Shown here: one piece after another, positions 1 to 10,607 of the stretch
How positions within the stretch are numbered: the stretch's first letter is position 1
How the letters are laid out: the number at the start of each line of letters is the position of its first letter
Source: Antitrichia curtipendula
Lineage: Eukaryota; Streptophyta; Bryopsida; Hypnales; Leucodontaceae
Assembly (NCBI GenBank): GCA_951230915.1
Contig: OX579640.1
Coordinates: forward strand, 13,598,981 to 13,662,980
Direction: 5' to 3'
Length of the DNA stretch: 64,000 nt
Program-made: the position numbers and the translations under genes
Notes under the pieces: model-generated
Databases searched by the model: none
What the model was told of the DNA's origin: nothing
Seen by the model: only the letters and a program-made list of their open reading frames with translations

Positions 1-602
1 TTAGTTCTCACCAGGTTTTGGAAGTTTTCCAAACTAGACACCCACGGTTTCTGAACTGGACCTCAAGTTTTCAACTGACCACCACCCCTGCTGTGCCAAC
101 CCCTATTGTGCTGATCCCCTGCTGTGCCAACCACGTGGCGCGTCGTGAGTGGCTGCTCCCTCCGACCGGTTCCCCAGCCCGTCTTTCTGAGGTCCTGGTT
201 CTCTGGTCTTAAACTGGACTCTGGTTCTTTTGGTTTTAAACTGGACTTTAGTTCTTAACTAAATGATTAATAAAAAGAAAGAAAGAAGCTAAACTAAACT
301 TCGCTAAATAACTTAAGGCTCCAATTAATCTAAAGATTTTTCTATGGGGTTGAGGGGACTTTTAAAACCAGGCAATTAACTAACGAAGATTTTAAAGATT
401 TTGAGGATAACTAAGCAAGGATAAACTAAACTAAAGAAAAACTAAACTATCGACTAAGTTCTCATTTTTGGCAATGGAAGCAAACAAAATGAAGTGAGCA
501 AATTCCGGCGGAAGAAAAGGAGGCACTTGGTGTTGTGTTTTGGCTTAAGTAGCCCAACGACCAAGGGTATTTTTCAACTTTCTCCCTTCAAAGTGAATTG
601 TC
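1..602. other. Non-genic stretch, possible retroelement remnant
   Basis: No convincing exon was found. The stretch is less AT-rich than the DNA at 4-10 kb and has repeated aaactaaact-like and tggttct-like words around 180-440. With 1991-3560 it flanks a TTAA element, so both may be one older sequence split by that insertion. An LTR retroelement non-coding region is possible, but I saw no primer-binding site or LTR ends. The 64-codon open frame starting at 18 has no recognisable domain. Confidence 0.3.
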
Positions 603-1990
603 TTAACCCCTAAACGTCCAAACTGCCTTTTTTGGCAACATAGCGATTTGGGGCAGCTCATTGCATATGGAATTTTTATTGTTTTTTGCTAAAATTTTCA
701 CCCAATAGAGTTATTCGTAAAGTAAACCTGAGTTTAGAGGTAAAATTGGGGTTTGAACCCCTGCTTTACGTAAAAAAGCAAGTGAAAAAATAAAAAGCTC
801 GCGCAGTCAACACTAGCAAAACAAAACTTAGGACCAAACTTTCTTTCGCATCGAAATGGTGCCTACAAAAGTTGGGACCTAAGTTTACCTGTCAAAGAAA
901 TTGTACATTGACAATTTGTGAGAATGGAGGGTGGAGAGGTTGTTTTTATAATGAAATCCACTGTTCTTTATGAACTCTCAAAGGATATGGGTTTATTTTA
1001 AGATTGAGCTCCTCCAAGCTCTTACAAGTTACTTACAACTCCAACCATTTACATATCCCATATGGTTTGCTTTACCTCCTTTCACCAATTTGTATAAGAG
1101 CTTGTTTAAAAACTGGGTACCAAACTAGGGATGACTTTACGAATAACTCTAACATGGGGACAAGGTTTATCTTTAAGGCCCAACAATTTTCATAACTTTT
1201 GACTTCATTGTTCAAAAGTTATTGCATGATCTGTAATTTTCAATGCTCGACGGGCAGCCCAGAAAAAAATCTAAAAAATCTAAAAAAAAACTTTTTCAAA
1301 AATAAAAATTTGACATTGGCTCTTTAGATTTATATATACTTGTAAAGCTTTGAATCATTCCATTTTGATTAATGAGTTGAAAGTTATGAGGTGCTCTAGT
1401 TTGCGGGTAGTTATGGATTCCCCACTCAAAAATAAACTTTGGAGTCCTTGATTTAACTCAATTTCTAATATTTTTTGAAAAAAATAAATCATATAGTGTC
1501 AATTGTTTATTACTATATTACCACCGTTGGTATTAGAATTTTTCAATTTTATAATTAAATTCTTAACAATTTAGTGTTTTGAATCATTCTCTACTTCTTT
1601 CTACTTGCTATACTTTTTCTATATGTTGTACAACTCCAAATGATCTAAAATTTTTTAAGCATGTAGCCAACTTGCCTTGAAGAATGAATCCAAAGAAGCA
1701 CAATCATTTTGGAGATTTTTTCATACAAATTTGACCTTGTGAAGTGCAGCTGCCCGTATTTTTACAGGGCTAAAAAAATGAGTTTTGTCACTTCAAACGT
1801 TAAAATCTTGCAATCTACACGGTGAAAAATTCTGAAATTTTTTCCACATATTTCCAAACTAGTTTACTACAAGATCCTACGGTTATTTGGTCCAAAAATG
1901 TTTTTTTATCTAAAATTTGATGCTTGTATCAGAAATGGCAGTTTTGGACTGTTTTTGGTGAAAACATAGTCTCCGACGTTTAGGGGTTAA
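603..1990 (+). mobile_element. TTAA-flanked TIR element (family R1), carrying a nested element
   Basis: The left end is TTAACCCCTAAACGTC and the right end GACGTTTAGGGGTTAA, a perfect 16-base inverted repeat that includes the TTAA. The interior resembles the copy at 44227-45177: both have 'caacatagcg', 'gggcagctca' and 'aattttcataacttttgac' near the left end and 'gaaaacatagtc' near the right end. It is longer than that copy (1388 versus 951 bp), almost entirely because a second element sits at 708-1149. There is no coding capacity, so it is non-autonomous. A TTAA target duplication next to CCC is the piggyBac pattern; that class assignment is inference. Confidence 0.8.
708..1149. mobile_element. 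Nested 442 bp TIR element (family R2), TA-flanked
   Basis: The ends are GAGTTATTCGTAAAGT and its exact reverse complement, each bordered by TA, which suggests a TA target duplication (mariner-like pattern). A second copy, in the opposite orientation and nearly the same length, is at 57663-58103. Comparison with the R1 copy at 44227 shows the R1 sequence resumes on the other side, so R2 inserted into R1. The short open frame starting near 1004 recurs at 57.6-57.8 kb only because the element is repeated; it is not a gene. Confidence 0.8.
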
Positions 1991-3560
1991 GGTCAAAGCT
2001 TTGCCGTGCAGGAGCAACCCCAAGCTAAACTCGTAAGATATATTTTGAGTGGCTGTAGGAATGTTTTAACTTTTAAAGGAGGTACTCATGAAAGTGTTTA
2101 AACCGAACATTAAGAACTAAAAGAATTCCCAAGGTATTAGATGGTTTTAATTCTTAAAAGAGGTACACATGAAAGTGTTTAAACTGAACATTAAGGATTA
2201 AGTCAAACCAAACTTTGTTATACGACAAAGTTTGGCAGGTATCTTGAGTATTAGAATCTTTTGGTAAAAACTAGCTTCACTGCCTTAAGAATTCTGACTC
2301 AATGGCTGTTGCAAAACACAAAATTAGTAGGTAAACTAGGTATGCAAGTTTTGGAGGATGAAGCCTCCCAAAAGCATGGTTTTAGTGTGGTATTGATGGT
2401 TTGAAAGGGAACCCCGAGTCCTCTAACCAAATCCTCCACTAAAAGAAAGTAAAGAAGCAAATTGAGAAAAGATGACCAAAATTTGGCCTAACTAATCGCT
2501 TCCAACAAAGCCGGTAAGCAATTTGAACAAAAGAGAGTCTCTACACTCCGACAGAGTGTCGGTAGGCAGATAATGAAACAAATGGGGCATGAGAAACTTC
2601 GTAGGGGGGCCTTATATACTTGCTAGAAGGCCCCGCCACCTTAGTTTACCATAAGATATTAGTTCTTTTACTCAAAAACTACCCTATGCTAAATTCTAAA
2701 CTACCCTAAGATATTTGCTAAATAATCTTTGTTTAATCATTAGAATCTTTTAGAACAAGCCTTAATTAGAAAGGAAATCTTGTCTAAATAAAATCTAAGA
2801 TTTTTTCCAAAGATATTTAGGAAATTAACTATTTTGGCTTTGAGATATTTTGCAAACAACCCTAGGATATTTCCAAATATTCTTAATTTAATCTAAATTG
2901 GCTTTTAAAGGAAAGATTTGAAATCTTAACTAAATCCAATCTTCGACTTTTACCAAGATATTTTGTAAATTAACCTCAAATTACCGCTAGAAAATTGACT
3001 AGCCAAAGTTGCCTAGAAGATTTGTGAGAGTAAGAAAACATTCCTTGTTTGCGACATTCGGACATCGCTAGCTCTTAGTCACCGGTCAACCCGCCGCCAT
3101 GTTGTAAATTCTTGTTAAATTTGATGTCATTGCCGATTCTAGTACTTCTGACTATCAAAAAGTCTTCAAACTTGACAGGTCGCTTATTTAATATGTAATA
3201 ATTTAATCTAATTTTTAGTGAAATTTTACCGCACTGTGGATAATTTCTATGAAATTACCATCAGTTTCAAAGGCGGTTGACTTTCCATGGAGTCATCATG
3301 GAGTTTTGTAAAATCCCGAAATTTTTGGCAAACTTCTAGGAAGTGTCCAAAAGCCAAGGGCAAAACCAAACCTCCAATAAGGATGCTAATTTTAGCAATT
3401 CTTTAATAAGTTCCGCCCGGCAGGGAAATTATTCTGGTACCGGGTTTGTTGTGGATAATTAGCTCCATTGTTGATCTCTTGGCATGCTTTTATCCTAAAG
3501 CACCTTTCTATAAGCTCCAATTACCTCGCCCTTCTTCTACTTTGCATTCTGATTCATATT
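1991..3560. other. Non-genic stretch with a 79 bp tandem duplication and a TATA-like hairpin
   Basis: No exon was recognised. Two copies of a roughly 47-base block (key word catgaaagtgtttaaac) lie at about 2077-2123 and 2156-2202, a 79 bp period. Around 2605-2640 a TATATA-containing stretch is bracketed by ggggggcctt and aaggcccc, a short inverted repeat. This could be a retroelement promoter, but no LTR ends were identified. Confidence 0.35.
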
Positions 3561-5310
3561 CTTCACATTTGTAGGTCTTCATGTAATTAGTCCATATTCT
3601 ACATGAATTGGATCTAGATACTTCTAAACCTGGATATAAACTCTTGTAGTTTAACCAGGTTGTCAAATGCACTCTACATGTCGAGATTTACATGGATCAG
3701 ATACTATATTTGGCTAACTCTCACATCCTCACATCTCTCGACAATGTTAATCTAGACTATAAGACTCTAAACTAAGACCTAAACCTGAAAAAGCAAAGTA
3801 TTTTGTGCTTTCCATGATTTTAGGAAGACTCCTCACTAATCTGGCAAGGACTTCTACCAAATTCCTTTCAACTGACTTATTCATGCTATTTTGCATGAAT
3901 TGACGCTAAAAACTATCATTAAAGCGCAAAAAATAAACCTAGAGTTCCAAGTGCTAACTTGAGGGCTCACATAACACAACAAGTTACAATACACACAAAT
4001 TGAATACACATTCTATTAGGCAACTAAACTTCCAAAACTATATTAATCATAAAGAAAATTACAAAATAGAAAAGCCAATGTTGGGCTAGACTCGCAATTG
4101 ACACTTTCAACAATGGGTGCCAGAAAACCAAATCAGAAGAGACTAAGTACCAATTTGGATGTCCTTTGAATTCCATATGAAATGCCAAGGACTACAACCA
4201 ATGAGATCACCCTCACGTGGCAAGCCTATTTAGTAACCTACCTACTCAAAACATACTATTCCAATTCAACTTCCAACAACACCCTTTTTTACACACTACT
4301 ATACAACCAATAAGCTAAAATGCTTGAAATTGATACTTCAAAACTGCAAATGGATTCAACAAAAATGTAGCAATAATTTCTTTAATTCTACAAGGTAGTT
4401 AAAAATGAAAAGAATCATTATTTACGTTATTGAATAGTAAAAATACACTTTAGAAGTTGCCATGATCAGTTCCAAACAAATTTTATTTTTATTTAGATAT
4501 AAAGGGATTAACTTCAATAGTTACCTAACCTTCACCTAATTTCATGCATATGCAAGTTTTCAATAATGAAAGAATTTGAGAAGTTTCATGCATAAAGAGA
4601 TTTGGATCATAATTCATAGCTTTGTTTGAAAGTCATCATTATTAAATTGTTCTTTTAAGTTGCAATACATGATACATCTTCAATTTTTTTGTAAAGGTGA
4701 ATTATTCTTTGTCCTTAAAGGATCAAAATTTATTTTAGTCTTGTGGGAATTGGTATGGATAAAGAATTTATTTGTCACCCATCATCAAGATCTATTGAAT
4801 GTATAATATTCAAAACAATGTATTTGAATTTGAATTTGAAAATACTAAATATCTTTTGACAATGTGAAATTTTTTATAATATAAAAGTATACTATTCAAT
4901 TGATCATTGTATTAAGAAAATTTTCATTTGAATTAGTAAATGTATCAAGGTGTGTTGTCATTTTTTTTTCCTTCATTCATATATAAATGTCAACTATTTT
5001 TCTAAATGTTATTTTTAATTACAAAGATGTCTACAACATTTTCATCAAAGCATAAATTTCTTTAAATAGAATTTAGTAGAAAAAGAGTCTATAATTGTCA
5101 AATTTTGAAATTAAACAATTGTTGGAGAAGATCTTGTACATGGACATCATGCAATTAAAATAATATATGAGACAAGCCTAATTTCTACAATGAAAGAATA
5201 TTGACACTATAAAAAATAGACTTCTCAACTAATTGTTTTTTTCCTTGTTAATGAATATAATCATTTTTATGCATGAATTCCCAAAACAACTTCATGTCAA
5301 TGCTAAACAC
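3561..5310. other. AT-rich intergenic DNA, nothing recognised
   Basis: Long AT-rich sequence with stop codons in all frames. I see no exon with plausible splice sites, no RNA gene and no clear repeat boundary. Confidence 0.5.
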
Positions 5311-5312
5311 TA

Positions 5313-5876
5313 CTCCCTTTGTCCGACTAAAAACCTCCAAAATTCTTCTTTTTGAAGGATTAACTGTATTTTTAGTCATAGTGCTAGCAATACATGTATT
5401 CAAGAACAAGGTATCATTTAGAGATATGCAAAATCTCCAACTTAGACATTGTCATTTAGGCACCTAAAATCCATGTGGAAAGTACGATATTTGAGCATAA
5501 TTTGTAAATGCTGCTCTATCATTTTAAATAATTTAAAGGGTGGTGGCAACAATAGGATTCTAGAAATGTATTTCCCAACCTAAATATGTGCAATAAAAAA
5601 AACTAGCCCACTTTACAAACAAATTTTTATAGTGTTGAAGTGGTCACTAGATGCATCATCAACACTACTATCTAAAGAAGCAATTTGTACAAGGTGCCTT
5701 ATATGAGTAAGACCAAACTTGCTAGGCCCAAGGAATGCTCATAGATTGTTTCACTTGCCCCCACAAGGTTGTTTAATACAACGAATACTTACTCAACGTT
5801 GAAAATTAAGAAACGAAACTTTTTAGTGGGACAAAAATTCTACTTGATTTGGAGGTTATTAGTGGGACAGAGGGAT
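5313..5876. mobile_element. Stowaway-like MITE
   Basis: The left end starts CTCCCTTTGTCCGACTAA and continues with an 'acctccaaa' block. The right end holds the matching inverted block 'ttggaggtta' followed by GTGGGACAGAGGGAT. Both sides are flanked by TA. The CTCCCT...GTCC terminus, TA target and roughly 560 bp length without coding capacity are typical of Stowaway/Tc1-mariner MITEs. The short open frame at 5273-5467 overlaps the left end and is not a gene. Confidence 0.72.
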
Positions 5877-6499
5877 TATTATTATGTACTTGTGTGCAAT
5901 CTATCATCATTGAGTTGACTTCTTCTCCAAATTGCGATTTGGTCTTTCTCTTGGAACTTTTAGCCAAAATTTAGGGTCAAAAGTTTTTTTAGCACTGAAG
6001 AACATTAGTATTGAGAATACTAGGAAAAAAAACACTTGATGAGAACAATGAAGAATATAAAAATAATATATATTTCTAAAACTTCAAGTCATAAAATTTA
6101 TCACCAAAATTTTCATCATATGAATAGCTTAGTGATTTTTTTGATGGAATATGATATATTGTGGATTCTTAAAAACTTATTCAAGATTTCAAAAAATTCA
6201 AAAATACATTTTAAATTAAAGGGGCTCCTAGTCAACTAATTCCATATGAAAGAAAATAAATTCTACAATTCATGTAACAATAGCATCCTTGACCGTAATT
6301 TAAAATATTAGGTAATCAAAATATCAATGTAGTTCTTGAATTATATCTAGAGTTATTAAATTTATATAAGAAATAACTCCATAAATTATAAACCATAAGT
6401 GATGATTAATTTCTTTAAATTGATTCAACAAGACAAAAAAGACAAGGGAATATTATAATGTAATGTAAGGTTGGATAAATTTTAAAGATACAAAGAATA
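5877..6499. other. AT-rich spacer, nothing recognised
   Basis: AT-rich sequence between two MITEs. A 67-codon open frame at 6036-6239 is low-complexity and lysine/isoleucine-rich, as expected by chance at this base composition. Confidence 0.5.
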
Positions 6500-7151
6500 T
6501 TAACCCCTAAATGCCCAAAGCCTTTTATGAACTTCTTGGAATTTGATCTAAATTGAACAAAAAGACAACATCTTGATAAGTTTTATCAATGTTTATCAAA
6601 TTCTAATTGTACAAATTCAAATTAGACATATTAGGGACTACATGAGAAAAGAAAATACAACAACATCACTTACAAAGTGAAAGATTATAATGTTTAACCA
6701 TGAGGGTGTCAAAACTGTAAATACGACTTGAAGTCTTTCAATCCTCTTTTCACATGTCAAATCTAAAAAATTGGTCACCAAAAAAGTATAAAGTAAAAGG
6801 ACATAACATACATAATCCCAATCAATTTATGACTTTTTAAAATCTATTCTACAATTTTTTTAAATTAATTTCTCTTGTTATTTTTCCTCTATAATTTAGT
6901 GTATTTGAGGCTCATTATCAAAAGCCCTCAATTGACATTAGAAATCAAGATTTGCAATGGAAACACTTGCACAAAATCTTGAATAAGAAATCTTAATCAT
7001 TCATTATCAAAATTGGATTTTTGCTGCTAAAACTAAACTTCAAAAAAAATTTAAAATTTAAACTACTAAAAATAGTATTTTGATTAGATTTTATTTAACT
7101 TCAAAGTATTGTCAATACCACAAATGTAGTGCCTCGGGCATTTAGGATTAA
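6500..7151 (+). mobile_element. TTAA-flanked TIR element, family R4 (first copy)
   Basis: The left end is TTAACCCCTAAATGCCCAAA. The right end, read on the other strand, is TTAATCCTAAATGCCCGAGG. The element is about 652 bp and non-coding. It shares the TTAACCCCTAAA start with family R1 but has a different interior, including 'caatcctcttttcac' and 'aaaaaattggtcaccaaaaa'. That interior recurs at 18419-19042, which defines a separate subfamily. Confidence 0.7.
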
Positions 7152-10040
7152 ATACTACATTATAAACCTAACAACTACAAATACCAGTTTAAGAATACAT
7201 TTCTATAAGAAAAAAAGTGTGCTTTACCAATTCAATATCCATTATATAACTAAAGGTACAAAATTATAATATAACACTCCAATCAATCTTGATTCCTAAG
7301 AATTAAAAGAATACCAAACCCACATAATAGCAATGCAAGCACATAGATCAAAAAGTACCATGTGAATTTACCTTAAATTGAATGAAGATTGGGACTTAAT
7401 GGCCAAATATTCCATGGAATGGTATCATATATTCTAGCCTTCCATCTACAATACTTCTCTTATGGCTTCAAATGTTGGTATCTTCTTTTTTAAAGTTTAG
7501 ATCTTTAAATTTAGTGATTTGTTGTTAGCTACTCGTGGTTTGACTTGTTCATTCCACATTGCTTGAGAAGAAGAGTCTTGTCAAATTTCTTCTAGTGCAA
7601 TGTCACCTTGAGACATATTAGTTCAATGATGACTTTAAGATATCACAATTGTCTAAAGTTTCAAACCTCAAATAATTAAAGATTGAATTGTTCACATTTT
7701 TTATAAGGGTAAAACCATTGTTTGGAAGAAACATTTGTGCTATAATAATGCTTTTATAACTTCAAAGATCTTTGTTGAAAGTCATTTGTAGAACATTACA
7801 TTCTTGGAAGTGGTAGAATTACTTATAATTTCATTCAAGTTTAAATTGCTAAAAAGTTGATTAACTAACTTGAATTCTATTTTGTTCTAATTTAATCTAA
7901 ATATTTAAATATTTAAATACAAAAATCAACATTGTAAGTATATTTATTATTGTTTGAAATGTCTTTGACTATAAAAGGTGTAAGTGCTTGAAGTGTTTTA
8001 TTTACAAAGATATCACAGAGACTTAAAGAACAAATATGTGGAAAAGTTTTTTCAAAAGTCAGATTATAATTTATATAATTTATTAATTTATATAATTATG
8101 TCAACATATTTTAGGATTATTATAATTTTTAAAATTGATATTAATAAATCCATTCAAACTTGCATTCAAATATAATGTACTTTTAAAGTTCTTGGATAAT
8201 TGCATGAGTGATATCTACAAATTTCGTGTCTCAAAAATGCAATCTATATTAGAAAATTTACATACTTCCATTCAATTTTAGAATTTAAAGATTTTCAAAT
8301 GGAAAATAATACAATAGAATAGAAAGATTGTGTATTTATACAAGCTTTGATATATTGTAAATGAATCATAAAATTGTAAAATTTCAGTTTACAATTTTTC
8401 AATACAAACATTTAAGTTATTCTATTCACTCTGGTTGTTTGTTTAATGAAATCATTAGAGCTATAAATAAATCATATATCAAACTAGAAGATAGAACAAA
8501 TGCAATCAAAATAATAAATGTAGCAATTAGTATCACAATTATACAAATCACTTGCAAAAGATTCATTTAATTAAATAATTTATTTTTAAACAATAAAAGA
8601 ATTCTTCTATTAATTGTATATTTGCTTTTGAATAGTATGAGTTTAAAAAATATATAATAGAAATTGTATGAGTAAGATACATGAACTTTATATTAGTAAT
8701 GCCCTAATTCCAACATTCTAAAATCTTATACAATGAACAAATGTTTGTTATGCCTAAATACCTACTATATTTGAATATACAATCTTATGTTGTTTAATAA
8801 CATCTAAGACTTAATTCTTTTTAGTTTTTGCATTCAATATTCATATTTTGAATTGTTATATTTCTTAAAGCCACTTTTGATTATCATTATTAAAAAAAAT
8901 CAAATTATGGATAGTAACTATGGTCATTATAAAACTGTCATTTTAGAAACTTTTGTTGTACTAATAATGGGGCATCGATTATTATATTGCACAAATAGAT
9001 AAATAAATAGCTATTATATTTTTGTATCAAACAAAAAGAGTTCACACATTCTAATATACTCAAGCCTCCCTAATTGCAGTGCCTAATAGTGCTTATACTT
9101 ATAAATGAAATTCTAAATGTAGTTTGACAAGCCAATAATACAAAACCATCATGTATTTAGGTTTCTCTACATAAATTCAAATAATGTTTGATGATAATTA
9201 TCTTTTAAATTCTATTAAATATTGTTATAGAAAATCTTAAGAAATCTAAACAAATAGTGGCACCATAGTAATATATGTTTGCAATTGATCATAGGTCAAT
9301 GAAATATAGACAAAATATAAATGATTCTCAATAAAAATCCATGATAGAGTGTGCAATTATAGATTGTTGAATAATAGCTAAATATAATATTATAAAAATA
9401 AAAATATGGATATACAATATAAATTAAAATATATGGCTAGAAATTTTTTTACGGGCCTTGAAAATTATTTTTATATTGTATAATCAATATAAATGGAGGT
9501 ATTAGTTGGTATATGTATGATGGGTGATTGTGTTAAATAAATTGATTTAATCAAATTACTACATGTAGTTGTAGGGTGGTTTTGATTTTGAAGTAATAGT
9601 AATAGTAAAACTACATGGTTGAGTTTTTAACTTCACCCTTGATTTTCAAGGTACAACTTTTAAAACAATGATAACTAAACAAATGGAACTTTTCAATAAT
9701 TCACTTCACGTATAAAGACATGTAAAAAAGATTGATGACATTATATACAGAGATATAGATATAATTATATAGTTATGAGGGGAGGATTCTTGAGTTATTT
9801 TTGAATTAATTTTTTTTTTTAAATGACTTTTTTCTTTATTTTGATTGTGGCAACAACACACGGTGCACTAGTATATATGAAATATACTTCATTATTACTA
9901 TATTTTGAACATCAATACTTTGCTAACATTATTGTGTATTTATGCACAACTTCATACCATAATATACAATGTACATGTATATAAATCCACATTTCAATAT
10001 ATAAAGAATTTTTTATGATAATTCATATGGTGGTTGGGGC
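7152..10040. other. AT-rich intergenic DNA upstream of the pyrophosphatase gene
   Basis: Very AT-rich, with homopolymer and TA-rich runs. No exon, RNA gene or element boundary could be supported. Base composition changes sharply at about 10.05 kb, where CpG-containing sequence begins and the gene's promoter/leader region starts. Confidence 0.5.
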
Positions 10041-10049
10041 AAAAGTTAG

Positions 10050-10607
10050 GTAAGAGAATAATACCCTGAGAGATACGGTCAAACCCAGACGAATCCACGG
10101 CCGGAAACGAAACGAACGGTCCAGGAGAAGTTCCCTATCCGTTCTCACGTCACTCTCATTGGTACTCCCGTTCTCACAACACGAGGACGCGCTCCCCAAA
10201 GAGGTTCCCCCGACCTCAGAGAAAATACGACAGAATCATTAGTACCAAAGGAGCTAATTAGTCACTCACTAAGTTAACTTAGTAAGTCACTACAAAGTAC
10301 AAACCCCTGTCCAGATTCACTTCATTATGCGCCACATTCTAAACCTCTGCAGTAGACTACAATAGACTGCAACCCTGCGATCCTTCTTCACTTCCCCGTT
10401 TGCTTTTCCTCGCCGATTGCGCTCACATCACTGCAGGTTTGCAAGTTCTCTCGTGAATTCGTGAAATTCGAATGGTCTAGGGTGTTTATGGTAGTTTCTT
10501 GGGAGTTTTTTATGCATTTTTTATGCATTTTTTGATGCATTTTGAGGGGATTTGGAGGTTTTGGAGAGGTTTTGAGGGATTTGCGTGCATGTGTGGTGCA
10601 GGTGACG
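10050..10607 (+). promoter_or_regulatory. Promoter and 5' leader region of the pyrophosphatase gene
   Basis: The sequence is CpG-richer than the flanking DNA and leads straight into the coding start. A candidate 5' UTR intron is visible: a donor-like GTTTGC after CTGCAG near 10436 and an acceptor-like TGTGGTGCAG ending near 10601, with a T-rich interior holding three tttttatgca-type repeats (about 10507-10545). The transcription start cannot be fixed from sequence, and the intron is a guess from splice signals. Confidence 0.4.

Noticed and set aside
750..775. tRNA T-arm-like word ggtttgaacccc inside R2, suggesting a SINE
   Set aside because: R2 has exact terminal inverted repeats and TA borders, no A/B box pair at proper spacing and no poly(A) tail.
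1004..1195. 63-codon frame shared with 57610-57807
   Set aside because: The match comes from the two R2 copies; there is no domain and the frame ends differ outside the element.
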